This document shows positions 1 to 6,257 of a stretch of 13,290 nt of DNA, piece by piece. The translations under genes and the position numbers were made by a program. The stretch covers positions 1 to 13,290 of the forward strand of contig VGSX01000075.1 in the NCBI GenBank assembly GCA_016874895.1. Direction: 5' to 3'. The notes below the pieces were generated by a model, which saw nothing but the letters and a program-made list of their open reading frames with translations, was not told the DNA's origin and ran no database searches. This DNA comes from Deltaproteobacteria bacterium (GTDB taxonomy: Bacteria > Desulfobacterota > Desulfobaccia > Desulfobaccales > Desulfobaccaceae). The number at the start of each line of letters is the position of its first letter. The first letter of the stretch is position 1.

Positions 1-42
1 ACATTCTTTGCCTAATGGTTTTCTGAAGGAGGGCGAATTGTG

Positions 43-384
43 ATGGACATCGGCCAAGTTGTCATGAAGCTAAGTCATCTGGGATACCGCTTCGAACTCC
101 AAGGAGAGAGGGTGCGCTATAAATGGCAGGGACAGGGCGACCCGGACCCGGCCCAGGTGCGCCCCCTGCTGGCCCTGGTGAAGAAGTATAAGCCCCAGGT
201 GATAAGTTATCTGGCCCAGAGGCCTCAGGCCACGGAGCGAGTTCTGACCTGTTATGAGTGCGGCCATTTTCTCCCCGCCGTCATTTCCCCGAATCCGACC
301 CAAGCCTGGGGGCATTGCCGACGGCTGGATAGGGGGCGGTTTGGGGTGGCAATGGCGTGTGAAGTCATAATGAAAGGGGGATAA
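43..384 (+). CDS. Small protein with TubC-docking-like N-terminus and Cys-rich C-terminus
   Basis: About 113 residues. Residues 1-60 have the pattern of the TubC N-terminal docking domain family: a helix, then a Gly-Tyr/Gly-Glu beta hairpin around an LQGERVRY stretch, a short acidic linker, and a helix ending in KKYKPQVISYL. In polyketide and peptide synthases this fold docks proteins to each other. Similar stand-alone copies occur in plasmids and integrative elements, where the role is unknown. The C-terminal part has a CYECGHF knuckle followed by an HC pair and one further Cys, which could bind a metal. A strong AAGGAGGG site at 26-33 precedes both a GTG at 40 and the ATG at 43; I chose ATG, but GTG has slightly better spacing and adds one residue. 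It is the first of five small + strand genes. The domain assignment is by eye and moderate; the cellular function is unknown. Confidence 0.75.
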   Translation: MDIGQVVMKLSHLGYRFELQGERVRYKWQGQGDPDPAQVRPLLALVKKYKPQVISYLAQRPQATERVLTCYECGHFLPAVISPNPTQAWGHCRRLDRGRFGVAMACEVIMKGG

Positions 385-389
385 TAGCA

Positions 390-437
390 ATGAGCAAGGC
401 GGTAACTGAGTTTTCTAAAAAACACGAAAGAGACTGA
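390..437 (+). pseudogene. 15-codon ORF in frame with the next gene, ended by a single TGA
   Basis: An ATG at 390 sits about nine bases behind a good AAGGGGG site (374-380) and opens 15 codons (MSKAVTEFSKKHERD) ending in TGA at 435-437. The frame then continues open for eight codons into the ATG at 462, so the two ORFs are in the same frame and are split only by this stop. It could be a broken N-terminal extension of the next protein, a small leader peptide, or chance. The 11-bp tandem duplication at 429-450 covers the stop. There is no evidence that it is translated. Confidence 0.2.
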
Positions 438-450
438 AAAGAGACTGAAA
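429..450 (+). repeat. Perfect tandem 11-bp repeat
   Basis: Two adjacent identical copies of AGAGACTGAAA occupy 429-439 and 440-450, just upstream of the ATG at 462. Each copy contains a TGA, but only the first is in the frame of the 15-codon ORF that starts at 390. The second copy also supplies the AAGG part of the ribosome binding site of the gene at 462. It is probably a slippage duplication. Confidence 0.8.
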
Positions 451-461
451 GGAAAAAAGCC

Positions 462-932
462 ATGAAAAAGAGAATCGCCTTGGAAGTAAAGCTGAATAAT
501 TGCGCCAGTAATGACCCGTGCGCCATTTGCAGCGGGCGTACCGCCCCCATGGTTGGGTTAGAACTTTTTTTGTCTGGCACAGTGGGGGTTGTGTGCCATG
601 AATGCGGCGAGAAATATGATGCGGCGCTGACAAAGGCGTTGAAAATCCATCGAGAGCAGTTGCGGGAATATGAACAGGTGATCGAAGGCATAGGGCAAGA
701 AAAATGGGGACTCGAAAGTAAATTAGCCGAACGTGAAAAAGTGATTTCCGCGTCAATTAAAGAGATGGACACAGCAAGAATCATAAGCACCATGATCGAG
801 TTGTCGGACCAGCGGAACCTGGCCTATGCGGGCCAGGTGTTATCCAACATAGTGGGCCGGGTCTGTGGTGAGTTGCGTGGCCTGCTTTCACCCCCGGCCA
901 AGTGTCAAACACCGGATGAGATTCCTTTTTAG
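462..932 (+). CDS. Zinc-knuckle coiled-coil protein with SSB-like C-terminal tip
   Basis: 156 residues, not recognised as a named family. The N-terminal 50 residues hold two CxxC pairs (CAIC at 20-23, CHEC at 45-48), consistent with one structural zinc site. Residues 51-105 are charged and helical with a likely coiled coil. A second helical segment follows to about residue 143. The last residues read PDEIPF, which closely resembles the acidic DDIPF tip of bacterial single-stranded DNA-binding protein, the segment that recruits SSB partner proteins. No OB-fold core is apparent, so this is not an ordinary SSB. The ATG at 462 is preceded by AAGG at 449-452; an in-frame upstream ATG at 390 is separated by one stop. 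Its neighbours are also small DNA-binding-type proteins, so a role in replication or DNA processing of a mobile element is a reasonable inference only. Confidence 0.8.
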   Translation: MKKRIALEVKLNNCASNDPCAICSGRTAPMVGLELFLSGTVGVVCHECGEKYDAALTKALKIHREQLREYEQVIEGIGQEKWGLESKLAEREKVISASIKEMDTARIISTMIELSDQRNLAYAGQVLSNIVGRVCGELRGLLSPPAKCQTPDEIPF

Positions 933-980
933 GAATTACTGACACGGGAATTTATAGAGGTTATCTGAAAGGGGAAAGGC

Positions 981-1241
981 ATGAGTGATACCCAAGTTTG
1001 TGAAGTGCCCAAGAACTCACGGGAGACAATCCGGTTTCGCCTGGGGGAATTCAAAGGCCGCAAGTTTATTGATATGCGGGTTTACGCCAAAGGGGACGGC
1101 AAGGACCCGGCGCCGACTAGAAAAGGTCTGGCGGTGTCCCCCCACCTGTGGCCGCAATTCCGGGCAGCCTTGGCCCAGGTGGAGGCGGCGATGGTCGAGG
1201 TTGGATGGCTAGACCGGGAGGACCTGGAGGCCCAGGGGTAG
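981..1241 (+). CDS. PC4/p15-like single-stranded DNA-binding protein
   Basis: 86 residues. Residues 14-67 follow the transcriptional coactivator p15 (PC4) domain pattern: beta strands RETIRFRLGEFKGRKFIDMRVY, a short polar turn with APTRKGLAVSP, and a C-terminal amphipathic helix containing LWPQFRAALAQVEAAM. PC4-type domains dimerise and bind single-stranded or melted DNA. Bacterial and phage versions of this length are usually just this one domain, as here. The start is well supported by the purine-rich AAGGGGAAAGG directly upstream. It stands 48 bases behind the SSB-tipped protein and 45 bases ahead of a helix-turn-helix protein, so the cluster probably forms one transcript. Family assignment is by eye and fairly confident. 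Whether it acts in transcription, replication or recombination cannot be told. Confidence 0.85.
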   Translation: MSDTQVCEVPKNSRETIRFRLGEFKGRKFIDMRVYAKGDGKDPAPTRKGLAVSPHLWPQFRAALAQVEAAMVEVGWLDREDLEAQG

Positions 1242-1286
1242 ACGGTGACGTTGGGTTGAAAATGCAATCCGAGGGCTGGTTAGGTC

Positions 1287-1580
1287 ATGGTTAAATCCCG
1301 GTTTTCGCCGAGAGAGTGGAAATTCTTAAACCTCTATTTTTCTGGACTCTTGATGAAAGATGCTGCCCGGGCCGCGGGATTCCAAGGAGCAAGTGCTCAA
1401 GCGCTGTGTAACAGCGGGTTAAGGGTTTTGCGAAAATTCAGTAATGACCCCAAGGCCCTTTTTGGCCGGCCCAGGGCACGCCAAAGGAAGATTGCCCAGC
1501 TCCTTGCAGGCATGACCGACAATGGTAAATCAGAGCGTCAACGGTTGAAGATACTGAAAAACTTGTCAAACTTTCTTTGA
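1287..1580 (+). CDS. Small helix-turn-helix DNA-binding protein
   Basis: 97 residues, basic. Residues 7-50 (from FSPREWKFLNLYF through MKDAARAAGF to LRVLRKF) look like a helix-turn-helix of the kind found in terminase small subunits and sigma region-4-like proteins: a first helix, an AARAAGF turn, then a recognition helix. The remainder is a basic, helical tail rich in Arg and Lys. The ATG follows a GAGGG stretch at 1271-1275 with slightly long spacing. A terminase small subunit would normally be followed by a large subunit, and none is present here, so a regulator of the element is equally possible. The next gene begins within 40 bases. The HTH is probable; the specific role is not known. 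Confidence 0.75.
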   Translation: MVKSRFSPREWKFLNLYFSGLLMKDAARAAGFQGASAQALCNSGLRVLRKFSNDPKALFGRPRARQRKIAQLLAGMTDNGKSERQRLKILKNLSNFL

Positions 1581-1618
1581 TTCATCAAAGATTGACCTTC
1601 ACCACATGGGAGATGGCG

Positions 1619-1903
1619 ATGAGCAGGGGCATCTCGGACCTTCAAAAAAGAATTTTGGTTCTTTGCTTCAAGAGCAGATTCCTTACCTGTCAAGACATTT
1701 TGCACCAGGTGTTTGCCGGGTGTGAGTACGAAACGGCCCATGCCTCTTTATCCAGATGCCTAACCCGATTATGGGTGCGTGGTTTGATTGAATACTGGAA
1801 AACCCTAACCAGGTATCGGACGGGACTCACCTTGACGGATGAAGGCAAAGAGCTGGCCAAGGCCATTTTGGAGGAAGAAGCAGAAGGCCCTTTTAGCGGT
1901 TAA
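1619..1903 (+). CDS. Winged-helix DNA-binding protein (probable regulator)
   Basis: 94 residues from the ATG at 1619, chosen because GGGAG at 1608-1612 gives normal spacing. A longer reading from a TTG at 1577 would overlap the stop of the preceding gene and has no good ribosome site. The sequence has a winged-helix layout: helix 1 (SDLQKRILVLCFKS), helix 2 starting at LTCQDILHQVF, and a recognition helix including ETAHASLSRCLTRLWVRGLI. A beta wing follows (IEYWKTLTRYRTGLTLTDEGKEL), ending in the TDEGKELAKAI helix common to PadR/MarR-like proteins. It probably acts as a transcriptional regulator, possibly of this cluster or of the defence operon downstream. The target is not indicated by the sequence. 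It is the last gene before a composition change to AT-rich DNA. Confidence 0.8.
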   Translation: MSRGISDLQKRILVLCFKSRFLTCQDILHQVFAGCEYETAHASLSRCLTRLWVRGLIEYWKTLTRYRTGLTLTDEGKELAKAILEEEAEGPFSG

Positions 1904-2338
1904 ATATGGACAATTGCCAGAAATATTCATTAGAATTATTTCGGCTGACAATTTAATAAACCACATTCTTTAATATTATAAATAAGTTAAACCTATTTTT
2001 GTCAATAAACTTGGGATTTTTTCTTGCGACCTTCCCCGTTCTATTCATCCTTTTTCTGCATTTTTCCATATCCCAAACCAAAGCATGAATTACCTGAAAA
2101 AAATAATAGTTTCGGCAAGATAGCTCTGGACATATCGCTATTCCCTGCCCAGGACACCAGGAGCTTCCGGTTAATTGATTCTTGTCCGCTTCTCTGTTTC
2201 CGGCAATCGACTCTTCTAGAGAATCCTTCCGGTCAGGAAATTAGCTGCATCAAGCACGCCAAAAAAATTTAACCGTTTCTGAACGATTATGGCATAATAG
2301 CTCCGGCATGAATTTCCTTATAATCCAAGGCCATTAGG
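1904..2338. other. AT-rich intergenic gap between the small-gene cluster and the defence operon
   Basis: About 435 bases with no convincing gene. Bases 1904-2020 are strongly AT-rich, in contrast to the flanking genes. A weak imperfect hairpin lies at 1916-1945 (GCC-A-GAAATA pairing with TATTTCGGC), but no T-tract follows, so it is not a standard terminator. An open frame at 2024-2272 lacks a good start and has no protein-like character. The right end carries the candidate promoter described separately. No tRNA, attachment site or origin iterons were seen. Confidence 0.6.
2268..2298 (+). promoter_or_regulatory. Candidate extended -10 promoter for the defence operon
   Basis: TGGCATAAT at 2290-2298 combines a TG at the extended -10 position with a CATAAT hexamer that matches five of six consensus bases. 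The upstream -35 match is poor (TTTAAC at 2268-2273, 19-base spacer), as is usual for extended -10 promoters. Initiation would fall near 2305, about 35 bases before the first ATG of the operon at 2339. A short inverted repeat (CGTT at 2274-2277, AACG at 2282-2285) lies between the boxes and could be an operator. This is motif matching only. Confidence 0.35.
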
Positions 2339-2548
2339 ATGGAATGTCTTCCCCTCAAACGGGGTGATATCCTCAAGACCCCCAAATTCAATGAGCCGGT
2401 CCGGGTGACCAACGAGCCACTCACCTTTGGTGGTTTTATCGTGGGGGATTTGCTCGGCGTGATTACCAAGACATATCGAAAAACCCTGAATTTTCCGGTC
2501 CCTGACTTTAATCTCCTGGAGTTTATAAATATTAGGCAGGAAGGGTGA
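2339..2548 (+). CDS. Unrecognised 69-residue protein at the head of the defence operon
   Basis: 69 residues. The sequence is beta-strand-rich with alternating hydrophobics and Gly turns (KRGDILKTPKF, EPVRVTNEP, FGGFIVGDLLGVITK), suggesting a small beta-barrel. It loosely recalls the short beta-rich N-terminal segment of some SNF2-type helicases, where a Gly-Asp/Pro-Val-Val pattern is seen, but I cannot name a family. An in-frame stop at 2321 limits any extension. AAGG at 2327-2330 gives acceptable spacing to ATG. Its stop at 2546-2548 lies two bases before the ATG of the DUF499 gene, so the two are probably co-translated. That coupling is the main argument that it is real and part of the system. 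It could alternatively be a remnant of a larger N-terminal domain or an unneeded leader. Confidence 0.6.
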   Translation: MECLPLKRGDILKTPKFNEPVRVTNEPLTFGGFIVGDLLGVITKTYRKTLNFPVPDFNLLEFINIRQEG

Positions 2549-2550
2549 AA

Positions 2551-5500
2551 ATGAAGCCCATCGGTGAACTCTGCACACCCCGCCCCAGCGTTTTCGATAC
2601 CGGTCGTCGGGATACAGTTCTGGATATCACCAACCTTATCGATGACCGGATTAACGCCGAGGAATTTTTCACTGAGAATTATCGCACTGACGGCATGGCC
2701 CGCCTCCTCCGGGAAGCCTTCCGAAGATTTGCCGGGAACTCCACGCAGGGAGTCTTTGTCCTTACCCAGGCCATGGGCGGCGGCAAGACCCACAATATGA
2801 TAGCCCTGGGTTTGCTGGCCCGTCACCCCCACCTTCGCTTCCAGGTCATGGGTGAGGCCTATGAGGAAAAGGATTTAGGGGAGGTGCGGGTGGTGGGGTT
2901 CACCGGCCGGGAAACCAGCGCCCCTTACGGAATCTGGGGTGCCATTGCCGACCAGCTTGGCAAAAAGGAGGTCTTCAACAATTTTTATTCGCCTCTATCC
3001 GCACCGGGGCCGACAGATTGGATAAGACTTCTTCAGGGGGAACCCAAGCTCATCCTGCTGGATGAACTGCCCCCGTACTTCGAGCATGCCAAGGCCAAAA
3101 CCATCGGCGACACCAATCTGGCCCATGTAACGACTGCGGCCCTGGCCAACTTGCTGGTAGCGGTCGCAAAGGCCGAGCTGGACAATGTCTGCGTAGTGAT
3201 CTCCGACCTCCGGGCCACTTATGAGGAAGGCAGTGCTCACCTCCTAAAGGCTCTGGCCAATTTTGAAGACGAAGTCCATCGTATGGCCCTCCGCTTGGAG
3301 CCAGTGGGCATGAACACCGACGATGTCTATCATATTTTGCGGAAACGCCTGTTTGAAAAGTTGCCTGCTGAGACTGAGGTCGCCGCAGTGGCCGAAGCCT
3401 ATGCCAAGGCCGTCCGGGACGCCAGGCAGATGGACATCACCAAGGCATCCCCGGAGCAGTATGCCGCCCAGATCAGGTCATCCTATCCCTTTCACTTCAC
3501 CATCCGGGATCTTTATGCCCGTTTCCGGGAGAACCCCGGCTTTCAACAGACCCGCGGCCTCATTCGCCTCATGCGGGTGTTGGTATCCCGGCTCTATGAA
3601 ACCAAACGGGCTGACCAGATTCACCTTGTTCACCCCTACGATCTGGACCTCAACCACAATGAGACTCTGGCGGAAATCACCGCCATCAACCCCACCCTGG
3701 ATAACGCCATCGCCCATGACATTGCTTCCAGTGGCAGTGCCGTGGCCGAAATCATGGACGCCAACCTGGGCGGCGGTCACGATACCCAGGACGTGGGCAA
3801 ACTGCTCCTGGTGGCCTCTCTGGCCAATGTTCCCAACGCAGTTCTGGGATTATCCGAGTCAGATATTGTCTCCTACCTCTGTGCTCCTGGTCGCGATGTG
3901 TCCCAGCTTCAGAAAAATGTCTTTGAAAGGTTCTTTACCAGCGCCTGGTATCTCTGGGCCAGTAGCGATGGCAAATTATTCTTTAAGAATCTCAAAAACC
4001 TGGTGGCAGACCTCAAGACCCGGGCCGACTCCTACAACCGTGAGGCCTGCCTGAGAGAGTTGCGCTCTTTCCTTGCCGGTATCTTTCAGCCCGTCATGAA
4101 AGACTGTTACCAGGAGGTCCTGGCCCTGCCGGCCATTGATCAGATTCAGATTAAACCCGAGAAAGTTACCATAGTCATTTGTGAGCCGTTTGAGCGAGAG
4201 GGCTTAAGCCCGGATTTGCAGAAATTCTATGATGATCTGGATTACCAGAATCGGATTCTTTTTCTCACCGGCCAGTATCAGACCCTGGAGCACCTGCTGG
4301 AGCGCGCTGCGGAATTGAAGGCCATCGGCTCCATCCTGAAAGAGATGGACGACGAAAAGTACCCGGAAAACGACCCCCAGCGGCTAAAGGCGATAGAACT
4401 CCAGGAACGCATCATGTTACAGTTGCTGAGCGCGGCCCGGGAAACCTTCACCACCCTGGTCTTTCCCCACATGAACCAGTTGCGCACCGGCGACTTCCTG
4501 ATGAGCTTCACCGACAATAACTATAACGGCGAAAAGCAAATCCGGGAGGCTTTGAAGAGCAAGCAAAAATTCACCGAAGATATTGAGAGTGAGGCCTTCC
4601 GGAAAAAATGCGAAGACCGCCTTTTTACTCAAAAAACTATGCTCTGGAGTGAAGTCAAGAAGCGGTCTGCCACCAATACCGCCTGGCCCTGGCACCGCCC
4701 CGATGCCCTGGACCGCCTCAAGGAGAAGATGGTTCACGCCGACCAGTGGCGGGAAACCGATGGCTGGGTGGAGAAGCCCCCATTCCCGCCCCCGGAAACC
4801 GGCATTCAGATTCAGCAGTTGTCCCGGAACGACGATACGGGTGAAGTGGTCCTCCGACTTAACCCGGTGCATGGGGACTTCATCTGCTTTGAGGTTGGGA
4901 AAGAAGCCACTCCCGAGTCCGGCCGCGTCGAAGACCCAAAAAATTTCGCCACCGCCGAACTGAAGGTGTCTTTCCTCTGTGTGGATTCTTCCGGCAAGCA
5001 CCAAACCGGCCCGGCCGTGGAATGGCGCAACAAGATCACCCTCAAGTCCCGGGTTTATCAGGGGCGGGACGGCACCGAAAAGATGGTGGAACTGCGGGCT
5101 GCGCCCCCGGCCCCCATTCGCTTTACCAAGGACGGCTCCAGCCCCCTGGATAAGGGCGCCTCTTATGCCGAACCCTTTGCAGTGGGGAAGAACACCTTTT
5201 TGGTCCTGGCCGTGGCGGAAAAGGACGGCGTCATTTCCGAGGTCCACCGCCGGGAAATTCCCTGGGACAGGGACGAGCCGGAATTTGACCCCACCAAGCC
5301 GGCTACCTGGAGACGGGAACACAAGTTTGACACCACCATGGAGTCTTACGACTTCCTGGACCGTCTCCAGAAACATCAGGCCGCGGCCTGCGGCCCCCGG
5401 CTGATGGTTACTGGCAGCAAATGGCTGGATTTCGCCGTCCATCCCGATTTTCAACTGGACGGCACCCAGATGCGCCAGGCGGTGGAATACTTGCGGCGCT

Positions 5501-5622
5501 TGCTCCCTGATGGCCAGGTGGGGGTCACTGTGCCCCGCCTCTGGTTCCCCCTGGGCCAGCACCTCCTGGATTGGGCGGCTGAAGCCAAGACTGAGCTGAA
5601 GACGGGCGAGGTCGAACAATAA
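2551..5622 (+). CDS. DUF499-family P-loop ATPase, anti-phage-associated
   Basis: 1023 residues. It matches the DUF499 family of large ATPases found beside DUF1156 methyltransferases. The Walker A motif is AMGGGKT at residues 74-80 and the Walker B motif is LILLDE at 167-172, immediately followed by LPPY. The middle region (about 250-700) is mostly helical. Residues around 770-850 are beta-rich. Residues about 854-905 (IRFTKDGSSPLDKG through AEKDGVISEV) resemble the chitobiase C-terminal-like beta domain. The ATG at 2551 was preferred because AGGAAGG at 2538-2544 has six-base spacing; a GTG at 2545 abuts that site. No membrane segment or signal peptide is seen, so it should be cytoplasmic. The stop overlaps the next start (TAATG). 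The inferred role is ATP-driven sensing or remodelling in an anti-phage complex with its operon partners; the exact activity is not established by sequence. Confidence 0.93.
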   Translation: MKPIGELCTPRPSVFDTGRRDTVLDITNLIDDRINAEEFFTENYRTDGMARLLREAFRRFAGNSTQGVFVLTQAMGGGKTHNMIALGLLARHPHLRFQVMGEAYEEKDLGEVRVVGFTGRETSAPYGIWGAIADQLGKKEVFNNFYSPLSAPGPTDWIRLLQGEPKLILLDELPPYFEHAKAKTIGDTNLAHVTTAALANLLVAVAKAELDNVCVVISDLRATYEEGSAHLLKALANFEDEVHRMALRLEPVGMNTDDVYHILRKRLFEKLPAETEVAAVAEAYAKAVRDARQMDITKASPEQYAAQIRSSYPFHFTIRDLYARFRENPGFQQTRGLIRLMRVLVSRLYETKRADQIHLVHPYDLDLNHNETLAEITAINPTLDNAIAHDIASSGSAVAEIMDANLGGGHDTQDVGKLLLVASLANVPNAVLGLSESDIVSYLCAPGRDVSQLQKNVFERFFTSAWYLWASSDGKLFFKNLKNLVADLKTRADSYNREACLRELRSFLAGIFQPVMKDCYQEVLALPAIDQIQIKPEKVTIVICEPFEREGLSPDLQKFYDDLDYQNRILFLTGQYQTLEHLLERAAELKAIGSILKEMDDEKYPENDPQRLKAIELQERIMLQLLSAARETFTTLVFPHMNQLRTGDFLMSFTDNNYNGEKQIREALKSKQKFTEDIESEAFRKKCEDRLFTQKTMLWSEVKKRSATNTAWPWHRPDALDRLKEKMVHADQWRETDGWVEKPPFPPPETGIQIQQLSRNDDTGEVVLRLNPVHGDFICFEVGKEATPESGRVEDPKNFATAELKVSFLCVDSSGKHQTGPAVEWRNKITLKSRVYQGRDGTEKMVELRAAPPAPIRFTKDGSSPLDKGASYAEPFAVGKNTFLVLAVAEKDGVISEVHRREIPWDRDEPEFDPTKPATWRREHKFDTTMESYDFLDRLQKHQAAACGPRLMVTGSKWLDFAVHPDFQLDGTQMRQAVEYLRRLLPDGQVGVTVPRLWFPLGQHLLDWAAEAKTELKTGEVEQ

Positions 5623-6257
5623 TGGCCAAAAAGCCCCAGGTCCTGGGATTCGGCTTCATTCCGGCAGAGAGCCGCCACCATTTTCTGGTGACCATTCCCG
5701 CGGCCAAAGACGCCCCGGTCTTCATTTCGGAGCATTTTGAATGGCGGGAAAATGAAATCCAACCGGAGGTCAGCCTGGACCTGGGCGAGATGGACAACAA
5801 GGTCCGGGTAATCCTCCCCCGCCGCAAGTGGGAGGCCATCGCCCAGGAAGTGAAGGCGGAGTTCAACCGCCGCCTGAAGCAGAACGGACGCAAGACCGGC
5901 CAGTGGAAGACTGGACCGGTGCCGGTTTCCCGGCTCTTCGGCAAGGAACTGGTGCTCCTGGCCTGGGCCATTGAAGACGCGGACCCGGAATTCATCCCCC
6001 TGGCGGTGAAGAATTGGCTGGGGCTGGCCCCGGAAGAACGTTGGTGGCTCTTTACCATGACCAACGCCGCCACCGGTCACGCGGTCACCGGCCGGGGCCG
6101 GGGCTGGCGCAAGGCCTTGTATTACGCCCTGGCCGAGAACCCGGTATCCACCGAGTACCTGGCGCCGCCGGCTGAATCCCCCCTCTTTCGGGTGCGGGAT
6201 CAAGACCGCCCCTGGGCCATGGGGACCGAGGAACGGCAAAAGAAACTTTTGGAATAA
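5622..6257 (+). CDS. DUF3780-family protein, anti-phage-associated
   Basis: 211 residues matching the DUF3780 family throughout. Recognisable stretches are LGFGFIPAESRHHFLVTIP near the start, ISEHFEWRENEI at about 43-54, KVWEA/AEFNRRLK-like helices at about 70-90, and the conserved block GKELVLLAWAIEDADPEFIP to WLGLAPEERWWLFTMTNAATGHA at about 107-150. It ends with GRGRGWRKALYYALAENPV. No catalytic motif is visible. In genomes where I know the family, it sits between DUF499 and DUF1156 genes, as here, and is treated as an anti-phage-associated component. A structural adaptor or DNA-binding role is a guess. Both junctions are one-base TAATG overlaps, implying tight translational coupling and probably matched stoichiometry with the ATPase and methyltransferase. 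Length is ordinary and the gene looks intact. Confidence 0.92.
   Translation: MAKKPQVLGFGFIPAESRHHFLVTIPAAKDAPVFISEHFEWRENEIQPEVSLDLGEMDNKVRVILPRRKWEAIAQEVKAEFNRRLKQNGRKTGQWKTGPVPVSRLFGKELVLLAWAIEDADPEFIPLAVKNWLGLAPEERWWLFTMTNAATGHAVTGRGRGWRKALYYALAENPVSTEYLAPPAESPLFRVRDQDRPWAMGTEERQKKLLE

Noticed and set aside
435..437. TGA as a selenocysteine codon joining the 15-codon ORF to the next gene
   Set aside because: No SECIS-like hairpin follows, the context is Lys/Glu-rich with no redox motif, and a normal start codon lies shortly downstream.
1916..1945. Hairpin after the winged-helix gene as an intrinsic terminator
   Set aside because: The stem is AU-rich with a bulge and a long loop, and no run of T follows.
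1..1975. Shared ACATTCTTT at 1-9 and 1963-1971 as element ends or attachment site
   Set aside because: Only nine bases are shared with no extension on either side; expected by chance in AT-rich DNA.
2024..2272. An 82-codon + strand open frame in the intergenic gap
   Set aside because: It has no ATG start or ribosome site, low-complexity Ser/Pro/Phe-rich translation and no recognisable fold.
2287..2832. A 181-codon - strand open frame across the operon start
   Set aside because: It overlaps the 69-codon ORF and the N-terminus of the ATPase, including the Walker A region, and has no protein-like features.
4417..5619. A 400-codon open frame on the - strand inside the DUF499 gene
   Set aside because: It is antisense to a well-matched family protein; high third-position GC creates long antisense open frames. 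The translation is Gly/Pro/Leu/His-rich and has no domain.
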